The notes: a model not told the origin generated them from the sequence alone. A stretch of DNA of 64,000 nt from Ciceribacter sp. L1K22 (GCF_017599385.1 NZ_JAGFPK010000001.1:560177-624176); one strand, 5' to 3'; counted from the first letter of the stretch, positions 36,450 to 45,845 are shown. Numbers and translations: made by a program.

Positions 36450-37439
36450 TTACTCGCCGGCGATCCGGTAGCGGCTGGGCGGCAGCGCATTGTGCAGCCG
36501 CCAGACGCGGCGAAGGTGGCGGGTGGAGGCAAAGCCTGCGCGCTCGGCCACGCTCTCCATGTCGAGCCGCGACTGGCTGATCAGGTCGCGGGCAAGCGTC
36601 ACGCGCATCAGGTTGATGTAGTCGACGACCGACATTCGGGCATGCTCGCGGAAAAGGCGCGACAGATGCCGTTCGCTGACGCGGGCGAGTGTGGCCAGGC
36701 GGGGAACGTCCCAATCCGAGGCGGGATCGGCCATGATCGCATCCTGCACCCGGTGAATGGCCGGATGGATGTGGTTGCGTCCGGCAAGCCAGGGCGACAG
36801 CTGCGGATCGCCGCCACTGCGCCGCATGTAGAGCACCATGTTGCGTGCCACCCGGATCGCCACCGCCGGCGAGGTAAGCCGTGAGACGAGATGCAGCGCC
36901 AGATCTATGCCGGTCGACACGCCCGCGCTTGACAGGCGCTTGCCATCCTCGACATAGAGGCGGTTCTCGACGACGCGGGCGAGCGGCGCGACCGCCTTGA
37001 GAGCGTCGAGACAATCCGCATGGGTCGTGCATTCGCGCCCGTCGAGCAGTCCGGCGGCGCCGGCGAGCAGGGCGCCCGAGCATATCGTCACGAGAGTCAC
37101 CTCCGGCGTCACGACCCTTTCAAGCCAGGTCGAGATTTCCGCCCGCTGTCGCTTGACATCAGGCTCGTCGCTTTTCCCGATCAGGCTGCCGGAAACGATC
37201 ACATAAGCGTCGTCCGGCAGGGATTGTGGCAGGGGTGCGAGGCGGGCCACGGCAAGCCCGATCGATGTCGGTTGCATATCCGCAGGCGACACGAAACGGC
37301 AGTCGAACACCACCTCGTCCTGTTCGGTATTGGCATCGGCCAGCACCTCGATCGGCCCGGCAACGTCGAGCAGCAGCGTGTGCGGCGGCAGGACGACGTA
37401 GATCGGAACGATGCGAGGCCGGGGTCGAAGCTCCGTCAT
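36450..37439 (-). CDS. GlxA-type AraC-family regulator with DJ-1/PfpI domain
   Basis: A 329-residue regulator. The N-terminal DJ-1/PfpI-like domain (about 10-190) has a nucleophile-elbow Cys in VTICSGALL, and the C-terminal AraC/XylS domain (about 225-325) has two HTH units (LATLARVSERHLSRLFREH and ESVAERAGFASTRHLRRVW). The start at 37439 overlaps the isochorismatase-like gene by an ATGA, so they are co-translated. Such regulators often govern catabolism of amino compounds. The partner hydrolase suggests an amide or nicotinamide-like substrate. Confidence 0.9.
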   Translation of the reverse strand: MTELRPRPRIVPIYVVLPPHTLLLDVAGPIEVLADANTEQDEVVFDCRFVSPADMQPTSIGLAVARLAPLPQSLPDDAYVIVSGSLIGKSDEPDVKRQRAEISTWLERVVTPEVTLVTICSGALLAGAAGLLDGRECTTHADCLDALKAVAPLARVVENRLYVEDGKRLSSAGVSTGIDLALHLVSRLTSPAVAIRVARNMVLYMRRSGGDPQLSPWLAGRNHIHPAIHRVQDAIMADPASDWDVPRLATLARVSERHLSRLFREHARMSVVDYINLMRVTLARDLISQSRLDMESVAERAGFASTRHLRRVWRLHNALPPSRYRIAGE

Positions 37440-37996
37440 GCAGCCTCGATCGCGGCTGCAAGAGCTTCGTTGACGGTTGCTATGCGGGCAAAACGGTCGG
37501 CAAGCACCAGTTCTGTGCGGGTCTTGATATCTTGTGCCGAGAACACCGCGCCGGAGGCGTGCGTCATCGGAAAGGTCAGCGTCGCGTCCGTGACGAAATC
37601 GACCGCGTAGCCGCTGTCGGCGGCATGCCGTGCCGTGGTTTCGCAGCACTGTTCGGTGCGGATGCCGGAGACGATCAAGCGGTTGATGCCGTGTTCCGTC
37701 AGCCAGATGTGCAGAGGCGTACCGACGAAGGCCGAGTGACGCGTTTTCAAGAACGTGACGTCGGGCTCGATCTTAAGTTCGTCGAGCGTGCGGACAAATC
37801 CGCTCTCCACCCGGAACTCTTCGTCATTGTCTGTGTGGAAGATCTGCACGACGGGAATGCCGGCGGCCTTCGCGCCGTCGATCAGGGCCTGCTGATGCCG
37901 GAAGTAGTCGGGCAGTTCGTTGGCGTCCCAGTACGGGGCGTGGCGAAACGATTCCTGAGCATCGACGACGATAAGTGCGGTCTTGATGGCGGACAT
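37436..37996 (-). CDS. Isochorismatase-like cysteine hydrolase
   Basis: A 186-residue hydrolase with an Asp in LIVVDAQESF (Asp12), a Lys in FLKTRHSAF and a Cys in TEQCCETTAR, the Asp-Lys-Cys triad of the nicotinamidase/isochorismatase superfamily. The start at 37996 has AGGAGAAAAG upstream. It is the first gene of an operon with the GlxA-type regulator, overlapping by four bases. The exact amide substrate is not predictable. Confidence 0.88.
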   Translation of the reverse strand: MSAIKTALIVVDAQESFRHAPYWDANELPDYFRHQQALIDGAKAAGIPVVQIFHTDNDEEFRVESGFVRTLDELKIEPDVTFLKTRHSAFVGTPLHIWLTEHGINRLIVSGIRTEQCCETTARHAADSGYAVDFVTDATLTFPMTHASGAVFSAQDIKTRTELVLADRFARIATVNEALAAAIEAA

Positions 37997-38190
37997 TTCT
38001 TTTCTCCTCGTTTGCAAAGTCTGCAACAGAATATCGCCTTCCCAAAGCGGAAAAATGCCGCTTCCGGACACGTGGCGGACATTTTCGGACATCGCGTGGA
38101 TGAAGCCGGATGCCAATCCTCTCTCGCCATTGCTCCTGTCATGCAGACTGGCTAGATTGCGGCCTTTGAATCGATTTAAGGGAGAGGACC

Positions 38191-39177
38191 ATGCTGCGTT
38201 TCGGAATTCTGTCGACGGCGAAGATCGGCCGGGAACTGGTGGTGCCGGCGATCCAGGATGCCGAGAACTGTGTCGTGACCGCGGTGGCGAGCCGCGATGT
38301 GAAGAGGGCGCGCGAGATGGCCGACCGCTTCTCCGTCCCGCACGCCTTCGGCTCCTACGAGGAAATGCTGGCCTCCGACCTCATCGATGCCGTCTATATC
38401 CCGCTGCCGACCTCGCAGCATGTCGAATGGACCATCAAGGCCGCCGACGCCGGCAAGCATGTTCTCTGCGAAAAGCCGATTGCGCTGAAGGCTGATCAGA
38501 TCCCCGCCCTCATAGAAGCCCGCGATCGCAACAAGGTTCTGGTGTCGGAAGCCTATATGGTGACTTATACGCCGGTCTGGATGAAGGTGCGCGAACTGCT
38601 GGCCGAGGGTGCGATCGGGCAGCTACGCCATGTCCAGGGTGTCTTCACCTATTTCAATCGCGATCCCGGCAATATGCGCAACATCCCGGCGCTGGGCGGC
38701 GGCGGTCTGCCTGATATCGGCGTCTACCCGACCATGACGACTCGTTTTTCCACGGGACGCGAACCGGTCCGCGTCCAGGCCGTCACCGAACGCGATCCGG
38801 AATTCGGCACCGACATCTATTCGAGCGTGAAAGCCGATTTCCGCGACTTCGAGCTGAGCTTCTACATCTCCACCCAGATGGCCAATCGCCAATCCATGGT
38901 GTTCCACGGCACCGAGGGCTATATCGAGGTGAAGTCGCCGTTCAACGCCGACCGCTGGGGCGCGGAGGAAATCGAGCTGTCCAACCGCTCGCATGGCCAT
39001 TCCCAGATCTTCCGCTTCCAGGACAGCCGCCAGTATCGTCGCGAGGCGGAAGCCTTCGCGCGCGCCGCGGCAGGCGAGAAGGCGGAGGTGGTGACGCTCG
39101 AAAACTCGCTCGCCAACCAGCGTTTCATCGACGCTATCTACCGGGCGAGCGAAAAGGACGGCTGGGAAATCGTCTAA
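38191..39177 (+). CDS. Gfo/Idh/MocA family oxidoreductase
   Basis: A 328-residue dehydrogenase with the N-terminal Rossmann fold ([16 protein letters not shown]), the EKP motif at 94-96 and the C-terminal alpha/beta domain. GGGAGAGGACC precedes the ATG. The motif [12 protein letters not shown] places it near the dimeric dihydrodiol dehydrogenase/xylose dehydrogenase branch. It is monocistronic. The substrate is a sugar or diol by family only. Confidence 0.88.
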   Translation: MLRFGILSTAKIGRELVVPAIQDAENCVVTAVASRDVKRAREMADRFSVPHAFGSYEEMLASDLIDAVYIPLPTSQHVEWTIKAADAGKHVLCEKPIALKADQIPALIEARDRNKVLVSEAYMVTYTPVWMKVRELLAEGAIGQLRHVQGVFTYFNRDPGNMRNIPALGGGGLPDIGVYPTMTTRFSTGREPVRVQAVTERDPEFGTDIYSSVKADFRDFELSFYISTQMANRQSMVFHGTEGYIEVKSPFNADRWGAEEIELSNRSHGHSQIFRFQDSRQYRREAEAFARAAAGEKAEVVTLENSLANQRFIDAIYRASEKDGWEIV

Positions 39178-39180
39178 GCG

Positions 39181-39555
39181 TCAGCGACGGAAGACGAAGC
39201 GCGAATAGCCGAAGAAGCTGAACGCCATGGCGGCGGTGGAGGAGACGACCAGCGCCGCCAGCGGCTGAAGCGTTGGAAACAAGATGAGCAGCGCCGAATA
39301 GACCAGGTAGTTGACCAGCGCCGACGTCAAGCCCACCGAGCCGTAACGGAAACCTTCCCGCACGATGGAATGCCGCGAGGCGCCGAACGTGAAACGACGG
39401 TTGAGATACCAGGTCGCCATCATCGCCAAGGCGATGGCGATGGCGCGCGATATGAACGGTCCGAGCGGCGTGAAGCCCAGCAAAAGCGCGAGGATGCCGG
39501 CGTCGACGAGGAAGCCGACGGAACCGACGATACCGAAGCGCAGCAATTTCGCCAT
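39181..39555 (-). CDS. GtrA-family membrane protein
   Basis: The 124-residue protein has four hydrophobic helices and the GtrA signature FGIVGSVGFLVDAGILALL with ATWYLNRRFTF. GtrA proteins are thought to flip undecaprenyl-linked sugars or assist polyprenyl glycosyltransferases. It is divergent from a large polytopic protein with glycosyltransferase-like topology, a sensible partner. The start is the ATG at 39555, not 39591. Confidence 0.88.
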   Translation of the reverse strand: MAKLLRFGIVGSVGFLVDAGILALLLGFTPLGPFISRAIAIALAMMATWYLNRRFTFGASRHSIVREGFRYGSVGLTSALVNYLVYSALLILFPTLQPLAALVVSSTAAMAFSFFGYSRFVFRR

Positions 39556-39702
39556 GCGTTTACCCGTCCCGACCGATTGTCTCTCCGGCAACGCGTTATC
39601 ACGGTCGGGCAGAGGTCACATTTTACTATTTCTTGATAAGGTTAAGGCTAGGTTTCCGGCCAACAACGCAGGCGGTCCCGCCGCCCGCGTCGAGCGCGTT
39701 CG

Positions 39703-41550
39703 ATGATATGGGGCCGAGGCATGGGGCAAGCCGCTGAAACCGCACGTTCAGGTCCGGCGTGGTGGCAGCGTTACGGCCTTTCCGTGGCGCTCTATTCGGG
39801 TGGCCTGATCGCCGCGATGGCGCTCCTCAACATCCCGATCGCCCACGATTATGTCGGTCCCGACAACGACGATGTCATGCGGCTCGTCCAGGCCCGTGAT
39901 TTTCTCAACGGACAGCGCTGGTTCGACCTGATGCAATATAGGCTAGGCCTCGAAGGCGGCACGCTGATGCACTGGTCTCGTCTCGTCGATCTCCCGATCG
40001 CAGCGTTGATCCTGCTCTTCGGGCTGTTCTTTGATCAGCCGCGGGCCGAGATGCTGGCACTTACCGTCTGGCCGCTCTTTCTTGTCCTGCCTCTGATGGC
40101 GGCGGTGGGGCTTGCCGGCAGGCGCATGGGCGGCCCGCAGGTGATGCATGTCGCCATGGGCCTGACGGCGCTGTTGGTCGCGACCGGCAACCGCTTCCTG
40201 CCCGGCGCGATCGATCATCATAACGTCCAGCTGGTGCTGGTCGCAGCGCTCGCGGCCATGCTGGTCGACGAGCATTACCGCCCCTCGAGCATGATCCTTG
40301 CCGGTGTGCTGACCGCGACAGCCATTGCCGTTGGCACGGAAACGACCCCGATCCTCGTGACCGCCTGCTTGATCGTCGCGGTTTCCTGGGCCGTGCTCGG
40401 CAAGGTCTACGCCGCCGCCGCCAAGGCCTTCGCCATATCGCTCATTCTTTCGATAACGGCGCTTTTTCTCGCCACCACGCCGCCGCATCTCTACGCGGTC
40501 GTCGCCTGCGACAGCCTGTCCATTGCCTATTACGGACTGGCCTCCATCGGTGGCATCTTGCTTCTGGCCTCTGTGATGTTCGGCTCCCGGCTTGGTATCA
40601 GGGGTCGGTTCGGCCTGCTTGCCGCCGCCGGCGTCGTTATCTTGCTGGCCGCGCTTGTCCTCGCACCCGAATGCCTCCGCAGTCCGCTGGCGGACCTCGA
40701 TCCGATGCTGAAACGCCTCTGGCTGGAACGCGTCGTCGAGGCGCAATCGGTGTTGGATCAGCTGCGTCAGGATCCGGGTCTGTTCGGTGCCTTCTACGCC
40801 GTCGGCGTTTTCGCCATGGCCGTTTGCGTCTTCCGCATCGTGGAGCGCGATCGCGTGCGGTTGCATGCTGTGTTGCTGCCATTGATCGCGGTCGCCTGGA
40901 CCGTGGCGCTGGTGCAGGTGCGTGGCGCCGTCTTCGCCAATCTGCTGGCCGTGCTGCCGCTGGCGCTGCTGATCGGCCAGTTGCGCCGAGCGACCAATCG
41001 CGACCCTGAAAATCTCGGCCTGAGCTTCGCCTTCGTGATCACCGTGCTGCTGTCGGTCCCCAATGTCTGGGCCTTCTTCGGCGTGATGTCGACGGAAGGC
41101 ACCGCCGGTCTCATTAACCGCCTGCGGAACGTCGTGCCGCAGGTGGCCGGCCCGTCGACGGATTGCACGTCAGCCCGGGCCCTGCGGCAACTGGCGACCC
41201 TACCGGAAGCGACGGTGGCAGCGCCGAGCGAAAGCGGTGCCTCGATCCTGCGCTTCACCCACCACCGCGTTCTGTCCGCACCCTACCACCGCAACCAGGG
41301 CGGCATGCTGACGGAGCTGCATATCAGTCTCTCCCAGCCCGACGAGGCCCCGGCCTTCCTGCGCGGATCGGGGACGACGATAATCGCCTTCTGTCCGTCC
41401 GATCCGCAGACTACACTGCTGATGGATACGAAGCCCGACGGGCTTTATGCGGCACTCGGGCGAGGTGACGTCCCGCCATACCTGAAGCCGCTGCCGGCGG
41501 CAGATGCGTCTGGCTTCACGATCTACGAGGTCCACCTGGCGGACGAATGA
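39703..41550 (+). CDS. Polytopic membrane protein, probable GT-C type glycosyltransferase
   Basis: The 615-residue protein (609 if the ATG at 39721 is used) has about a dozen hydrophobic segments up to residue 470 and a soluble C-terminal domain. An acidic first loop, DYVGPDNDDVMRLVQARDFL, followed by HWSRLVD, resembles the catalytic Asp loop of GT-C/ArnT-like enzymes that use polyprenyl-phosphate sugars. No characterised family can be named. Divergence from a GtrA gene supports a role in cell-envelope sugar transfer. Confidence 0.7.
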   Translation: MIWGRGMGQAAETARSGPAWWQRYGLSVALYSGGLIAAMALLNIPIAHDYVGPDNDDVMRLVQARDFLNGQRWFDLMQYRLGLEGGTLMHWSRLVDLPIAALILLFGLFFDQPRAEMLALTVWPLFLVLPLMAAVGLAGRRMGGPQVMHVAMGLTALLVATGNRFLPGAIDHHNVQLVLVAALAAMLVDEHYRPSSMILAGVLTATAIAVGTETTPILVTACLIVAVSWAVLGKVYAAAAKAFAISLILSITALFLATTPPHLYAVVACDSLSIAYYGLASIGGILLLASVMFGSRLGIRGRFGLLAAAGVVILLAALVLAPECLRSPLADLDPMLKRLWLERVVEAQSVLDQLRQDPGLFGAFYAVGVFAMAVCVFRIVERDRVRLHAVLLPLIAVAWTVALVQVRGAVFANLLAVLPLALLIGQLRRATNRDPENLGLSFAFVITVLLSVPNVWAFFGVMSTEGTAGLINRLRNVVPQVAGPSTDCTSARALRQLATLPEATVAAPSESGASILRFTHHRVLSAPYHRNQGGMLTELHISLSQPDEAPAFLRGSGTTIIAFCPSDPQTTLLMDTKPDGLYAALGRGDVPPYLKPLPAADASGFTIYEVHLADE

Positions 41551-41577
41551 TGGAGATTTCTGACCGACTTGAATAGG

Positions 41578-41808
41578 TCAGGCTGTGCGGAGACGGTCGA
41601 CGACGAACAGACCGATCACGAGGTCGATCAGACCGAGATTGTAGCCGGCGATGGCCCAGAGCAGCGACATCATCGGCGGTGCGGCGGGTGATGTCAGCAT
41701 GGCGACCGCGAAGGCGACGCAGATCAACACGGCGACGAGCGCGATCACGGTGACTGACCGCATCAGCCCCGCCGCTATTCCGATACCCATGGCCGTAAGG
41801 AGGATCAC
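41578..41808 (-). CDS. Small membrane protein, unknown function
   Basis: From the GTG at 41808 the product is 76 residues with two or three hydrophobic helices and a final DLVIGLFVVDRLRTA. GGAGCAGG (41819-41812) is a good ribosome site for this start; a GTG at 41829 is a weaker alternative. No family is recognised. The GTG lies in the arm of a long inverted repeat, which may regulate translation. It ends 27 bases before the convergent membrane protein stop. Confidence 0.6.
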   Translation of the reverse strand: MILLTAMGIGIAAGLMRSVTVIALVAVLICVAFAVAMLTSPAAPPMMSLLWAIAGYNLGLIDLVIGLFVVDRLRTA

Positions 41809-41861
41809 TTTCCTGCTCCCAAAACGCACTACAATGGGAAAGGGTATAGCGTGATCCTCCT
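41798..41861 (-). repeat. Inverted repeat pairing an SD-like sequence with the start codon region
   Basis: Perfect 11-bp arms AGGAGGATCAC (minus strand 41861-41851) and GTGATCCTCCT (minus strand 41808-41798) are separated by 42 bases. In the minus-strand RNA the 3' arm contains the GTG start of the small membrane protein and the 5' arm contains a consensus Shine-Dalgarno. Folding would hide both. Confidence 0.65.
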
Positions 41862-41894
41862 AAGGTTCGGTTGCGCCGAAAGGTAAACTTATCG

Positions 41895-42158
41895 TTAGAC
41901 GAGTCCGACGATATCGGCCGCCGTCGTACCCGTGGCGGCGACGCGGCTGGCGCGTATCGGCAGCAACGTTCCACCGGGGATCGCCTTCAGCGTGACGGAT
42001 GCGCCGGAGGCGAACAGGACCGATACGTCCCCTCCCGTTCCCACATAGAGCGCGCGGGTGGTTTCAGGCAGCGGCACGGTATCGCTGGGTACGACGGGAA
42101 AGCCCGAGAAGGCGGGGCCCGAGAGCGACGGTGAGGTGGTTGCGAAGCGGTCTGTCAT
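41895..42158 (-). CDS. Orphan phage/GTA-type spike base protein (RCAP_Rcc01079-like)
   Basis: The 87-residue protein has ALYVGTGGDVSVLFASGASVTL, GTLLPIRASRVAATGTTA and a short hydrophobic end. This pattern, a small beta-structured protein with a repeated Gly/Thr/Ala core, is that of the spike-base family of the Rhodobacter gene transfer agent (Rcc01079). AAGGAGA precedes the ATG. No other capsid, tail or spike gene is in the window, so it is either an isolated remnant, a satellite gene for a GTA located elsewhere, or a domesticated surface protein. Confidence 0.65.
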   Translation of the reverse strand: MTDRFATTSPSLSGPAFSGFPVVPSDTVPLPETTRALYVGTGGDVSVLFASGASVTLKAIPGGTLLPIRASRVAATGTTAADIVGLV

Positions 42159-42317
42159 GGCGGCATCTCCTTTTTGCTGGCCGTGAGGCGTCTATGATCC
42201 CACCGCCGGGGAAAGGGGGGACGCGGGCCGCGTGAAAAAATCCTGGGTCTGTGATTCCGGGGGGCGCCGTTTGCCATCCGAGGCTGATCTTCCGCCTGAT
42301 TTGCGCTAGGAAAAACC

Positions 42318-43928
42318 ATGGCCAGCATGTTCGGCGATGATTCGCCCACCAATCTCACCGAGTTCTCGGTTTCGGAACTCTCCGGCTCGATCAAGCGGAC
42401 GATCGAGACCGCCTTCGATCACGTGCGCGTGCGCGGTGAGATATCCGGCTATCGCGGACCGCATTCCTCCGGTCACGCTTATTTCTCGCTGAAGGACGAC
42501 AAGGCGCGCATCGACGCCGTCATCTGGAAGGGGTCCTTCTCGAAGCTGAAATACCGGCCGGAAGAGGGCATGGAGGTGATCGCCACCGGACGCATCACCA
42601 CCTTTCCCGGTTCGTCCAAGTACCAGATCGTCATCGAGCAGATGGAGCCGGCAGGCGCCGGCGCGCTGATGGCGCTGATCGAGGAGCGCAAGCGACGGCT
42701 GGGCGCAGAAGGCCTCTTCGATCCCGCCCGCAAGCAATTGCTGCCCTTCATGCCGAAGGTGATCGGGGTCGTCACGTCACCGACGGGCGCCGTCATCCGT
42801 GATATCCTGCACCGCATCTCCGACCGTTTTCCGGTCCACGTGCTTGTCTGGCCGGTCAAGGTGCAGGGCGAGGGATGCGGCGAGGAGGTGGCAAACGCCA
42901 TCGCCGGCTTCAATGCCATGCAGCCGGGTGCGGCGATCCCCCGCCCCGACGTTCTGATCGTCGCGCGCGGCGGCGGCAGTCTCGAAGACCTCTGGGGATT
43001 CAACGACGAGGTGGTCGTGCGGGCCGCAGCGGCAAGCGAAATCCCGCTGATCTCGGCGGTAGGCCACGAGACCGACTGGACGCTGATCGATTATGCAGCC
43101 GATGTGCGGGCGCCGACGCCGACGGGTGCGGCTGAAATGGCCGTGCCGGTCCGCGCCGAACTGGAAGCGCAGGTGGCAAGCTACGGTGCGCGCCTGTCCG
43201 GCGCCATGAGCCGCCAGATGGATTTCCGCCGTCAGAACCTCCGCGCCCTTGTGCGCGCCCTGCCGTCGCTCGACCAGTTGCTCGCGCTGCCGAGGCGACG
43301 GTTCGACGAGGCCGCCGCCGGGCTCGGCAGGAGCCTCGAACTCAACACCATGAACAAGCGCCGAAGCTTCGAGCGCGCCGCCTCCCGCCTGTCGCCGGAG
43401 ACGCTGGCGCGCCGGCTGATGGAGCGCCGACAGCGGGTCGCCGACCGGGCATCGCTGGCTGAACGGATCATCGAGCGGTTGATCGAGCGCAACAAGGCAC
43501 GGCTCGGCCGGTTCGATGCGACGCTGACGGCCGTACCGGCACGGCTGAAGGCGATGACGGAGCGCTCCAGGGATCGGCTGGAAAGCCTCGGACGGCGCAC
43601 CGACAGCGCCGTGGTCAACGATCTGCGCCGCGCCCGGCAGGCGCTCGTGGCGCAGGACCGGGTTCTGCAGTCGCTCTCCTACAAGAACGTGCTTGCCCGA
43701 GGTTATGCGGTGATCCGCGACGAGAATGACCGGCCCGTTTCGCGCGCCGCCGCTCTGTCGACGGGTCAGGCGCTCGCGATCGAGTTCGCCGATGGCCGCA
43801 TCGCCGCCGTCGCGGGCGAGGGACAGGAGCCGCCGGCGCCCCGGCCTACCACCACGTCGAAGCCGGCTCCGGCGGCAAAGCCCGTCCGCAAACCTGATCC
43901 GCCGGCCGGGCAGGGGAGTCTGTTCTGA
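42318..43928 (+). CDS. xseA: Exodeoxyribonuclease VII large subunit
   Basis: The 536-residue nuclease has an N-terminal OB-fold (about 15-115; [28 protein letters not shown]), the catalytic block ([63 protein letters not shown]) and a long coiled-coil arm with RGYAVIRD near the end. The Pro/Ala-rich C-terminus is longer than in E. coli. It cuts single-stranded DNA together with XseB, which is not in this window. Its stop overlaps the next ATG by one base (TGATG). Confidence 0.96.
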   Translation: MASMFGDDSPTNLTEFSVSELSGSIKRTIETAFDHVRVRGEISGYRGPHSSGHAYFSLKDDKARIDAVIWKGSFSKLKYRPEEGMEVIATGRITTFPGSSKYQIVIEQMEPAGAGALMALIEERKRRLGAEGLFDPARKQLLPFMPKVIGVVTSPTGAVIRDILHRISDRFPVHVLVWPVKVQGEGCGEEVANAIAGFNAMQPGAAIPRPDVLIVARGGGSLEDLWGFNDEVVVRAAAASEIPLISAVGHETDWTLIDYAADVRAPTPTGAAEMAVPVRAELEAQVASYGARLSGAMSRQMDFRRQNLRALVRALPSLDQLLALPRRRFDEAAAGLGRSLELNTMNKRRSFERAASRLSPETLARRLMERRQRVADRASLAERIIERLIERNKARLGRFDATLTAVPARLKAMTERSRDRLESLGRRTDSAVVNDLRRARQALVAQDRVLQSLSYKNVLARGYAVIRDENDRPVSRAAALSTGQALAIEFADGRIAAVAGEGQEPPAPRPTTTSKPAPAAKPVRKPDPPAGQGSLF

Positions 43929-44527
43929 TGGCCCAGAGGCGTGTCCTCGTCGTACTCGCCCACCCGCTGCCCGACAGTTTCGCCGCTTCCGCTGCAAGGA
44001 CCGTCCGAGAGGCGCTTGAAACCGCCGGGCACATTGTCGATTTTCTCGACCTCTACGCCGAAGATTTCGACCCGCGCCTGACGGCTGCCGAGCGGGCTGC
44101 CTACATGACGCCCGACTATGACGCCTCGGCCGTAGCGCCGCTGGTCGCGCGGCTGAAGGCGGCCGACGCGCTCGTCCTCGTCTTTCCGCAATGGTGGTTC
44201 AACCTGCCGGCCATCATGAAGGGCTTCATCGATCGCGTCTTCGTGCCGGGCGTCGCCTTCGATCACGACAAGGCGGGTGGTCGCATCGTTCCGCTGATGA
44301 CCAATATCCGCAGCTTCTCGGTCGTCACCAGCACCGGTTCGCCCTGGTGGGTCGTTCGGTTCTACATGGGCGATCCGGTCCGCCGCATCCTGAAGCGCGG
44401 CGTTGCCGCCTTCTGCGCGAAAAGGCTCGATTTTCGCATGTTCGCTCTGCATGACATGGACCGTGCGGATGACACCGAACGTATGCGTTTTCTGGAAAAA
44501 CTACGGCGTAGCTTCATATACTTCTAA
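43928..44527 (+). CDS. NAD(P)H:quinone oxidoreductase-like flavodoxin-fold protein
   Basis: The 199-residue protein is of the NQO1/MdaB/KefF type: RVLVVLAHPLPDSFAASAARTV flavin-binding start, LVFPQWWFNLPAIMKGFIDRVFVPG at the FMN/FAD isoalloxazine side, and SVVTSTGSP loop. It should reduce quinones by two electrons using NAD(P)H. The ATG overlaps the xseA stop (TGATG), so translation is coupled to xseA, an unusual partner. Confidence 0.88.
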   Translation: MAQRRVLVVLAHPLPDSFAASAARTVREALETAGHIVDFLDLYAEDFDPRLTAAERAAYMTPDYDASAVAPLVARLKAADALVLVFPQWWFNLPAIMKGFIDRVFVPGVAFDHDKAGGRIVPLMTNIRSFSVVTSTGSPWWVVRFYMGDPVRRILKRGVAAFCAKRLDFRMFALHDMDRADDTERMRFLEKLRRSFIYF

Positions 44528-44651
44528 AGATTTTTACGGCGTTTCGAAAATATTTCTCGAAACTGACGCTAAATAATTCGCCGGACTTTCATGTTTTTCC
44601 GTATGAAAACAACGCCAGGTGCGAGAGAATTTTTCTAACCAAGACTTTCGG

Positions 44652-44680
44652 TTGACTTTGGGGTGGGCAACATCCATATT
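44652..44680 (+). promoter_or_regulatory. Probable cspA-type promoter
   Basis: TTGACT (44652-44657) and CATATT (44675-44680) are separated by 17 bases, matching the housekeeping promoter consensus at 5/6 and 4/6. This would place the start of transcription near 44687 and give a leader of about 130 bases. Confidence 0.6.
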
Positions 44681-44686
44681 GTGTCT

Positions 44687-44818
44687 GTCGATATTTGTCT
44701 GCCTAGCTTTGGTTACCGCGCTTCAGCGCTTTGAGCGAACCTTCCTTTCAAAAATCGTTATCACTTCGGCAGCGCATCCGCGCTGACGGCAACTCTATGC
44801 GCTATGAAAGGGTTCATC
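44687..44818 (+). promoter_or_regulatory. Long 5' leader of the cold-shock gene
   Basis: Between the quinone reductase stop and the cold-shock gene are about 290 bases with no other gene. The first part holds an imperfect hairpin (GTTTCGA / TCGAAAC, 44541-44563). The second part is the presumed leader, with a GCGCTTCAGCGC hairpin near 44718-44731. Long structured leaders are typical of cold-shock mRNAs, whose folding changes with temperature. A thermosensor role is inferred from position. Confidence 0.5.
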
Positions 44819-45028
44819 ATGACCACTGGCACAGTAAAATGGTTCAATTCCGCCAAGGGCTTCGGCTTCATTCAGCCTGACAACGGCGGCCCGGACGCAT
44901 TCGTCCACATCTCGGCTGTCGAACGCGCCGGAATGCGCGAAATTGTCGAAGGCCAGAAGATCGCCTACGACATGGAGCGTGACAACAAGTCGGGCAAGAT
45001 GTCTGCTTGCAACCTGCAGGCCGCCTAA
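44819..45028 (+). CDS. Cold-shock protein, CspA family
   Basis: The 69-residue protein, the standard size, has TGTVKWFNSAKGFGFIQPD with the RNP1-type KGFGFI and RNP2-type DAFVHIS motifs. It is an RNA chaperone binding single-stranded nucleic acid. ATG 44819 is used because AAGGG lies just upstream; the in-frame ATG at 44804 would add five residues without a ribosome site. A strong terminator follows. Confidence 0.95.
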   Translation: MTTGTVKWFNSAKGFGFIQPDNGGPDAFVHISAVERAGMREIVEGQKIAYDMERDNKSGKMSACNLQAA

Positions 45029-45095
45029 CAAATCCGGGATTGGCTTTCCCTTGACCACGGATGTACTGGCACTGTTGAAAGCATGATCCCCGTGA

Positions 45096-45123
45096 AGGTC
45101 AGGCCCCGCGCCTGGCCTTTTTT
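45096..45123 (+). terminator. Rho-independent terminator after the cold-shock gene
   Basis: A 9-bp stem AAGGTCAGG / CCTGGCCTT (one G-T pair) with a 5-base CCCGC-type loop is followed by six T residues. It lies 67 bases after the stop codon. Confidence 0.85.
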
Positions 45124-45162
45124 GTTACCCCGAACTCTCTAGGTTTCGGAAGGAGAAGAGAG

Positions 45163-45387
45163 ATGACCGACAATCTGAACAAATCACGCCAGACGGCGGA
45201 AGTGGCCTTCGCCAAGGCGCAGTCGCAATTTCTGGCCCGCACCCGCGCCGTCGACGAGCAGGATACCATTGCGTCGCAACGCGAAGAAAAGACCCAGCGT
45301 CTGCGCGAAGCGCGTCTGGCCAAGGAACGGCAGGACCGGGATAGTGCGACCGCCGCTTTGATCGCCAAGCGCTCCACCAAGCCCTGA
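45163..45387 (+). CDS. Small charged coiled-coil protein, unknown function
   Basis: The 74-residue protein is almost entirely helical by composition (Arg, Glu, Gln, Ala repeats from residue 10 to 65), with no membrane segment or signal peptide. A strong GGAAGGAGAAGAGAG ribosome site precedes the ATG. It resembles short conserved hypothetical proteins of rhizobia. I can assign no function. Confidence 0.65.
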   Translation: MTDNLNKSRQTAEVAFAKAQSQFLARTRAVDEQDTIASQREEKTQRLREARLAKERQDRDSATAALIAKRSTKP

Positions 45388-45458
45388 CGTCGATCGCCGC
45401 ATATTCCATTTTCCGGCAGACTTCCTATCTCCTCTGGAGAGACCAGAAGGATGCCGCC

Positions 45459-45794
45459 ATGAGAATTTTCCCCGCCCTGCTCGCCGCTACCGCGATCGCA
45501 GCCGTCGCCGCCCCGGCCGCCCACGCCGACGACATGCAACTGAGCACAATCCTATTCGGCCGAAATTACAACGACGGCGTGATGGCGGTGGAGATCACAC
45601 CGGGAGGAGCGGATGACCGGCCTTCCATCCCGTTCGCACGCTATCCGTTCCCGGCCGACATGCGCGCCGCGCAGTCTGCCGTCTCGCAGGATCCGGAGTT
45701 GATAGCGGCGATCGAAAGACGCAACATTGCGCTTCATAATGTTCTGTGGGTGCAGACCGCCGCCAATGGCGGGCGGATCATCTACTACCGCTGA
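45459..45794 (+). CDS. Small secreted protein, unknown function
   Basis: The 111-residue product has a signal peptide (MRIFPALLAATAIAAVAAPAAHA, cut into two parts: basic start then hydrophobic core, cleavage near residue 23). The mature part is about 88 residues, without cysteines or recognisable motifs, with a repeated Ile/Gln/Ala pattern. The ribosome site is not clear: GAGAGACCAG lies about 10 bases before the ATG. Possible periplasmic protein. Confidence 0.55.
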   Translation: MRIFPALLAATAIAAVAAPAAHADDMQLSTILFGRNYNDGVMAVEITPGGADDRPSIPFARYPFPADMRAAQSAVSQDPELIAAIERRNIALHNVLWVQTAANGGRIIYYR

Positions 45795-45845
45795 CACATA
45801 TCGCCAGGAGCCCCACCGTCGGCGGAGCTCAGTCACGCCACGCTA

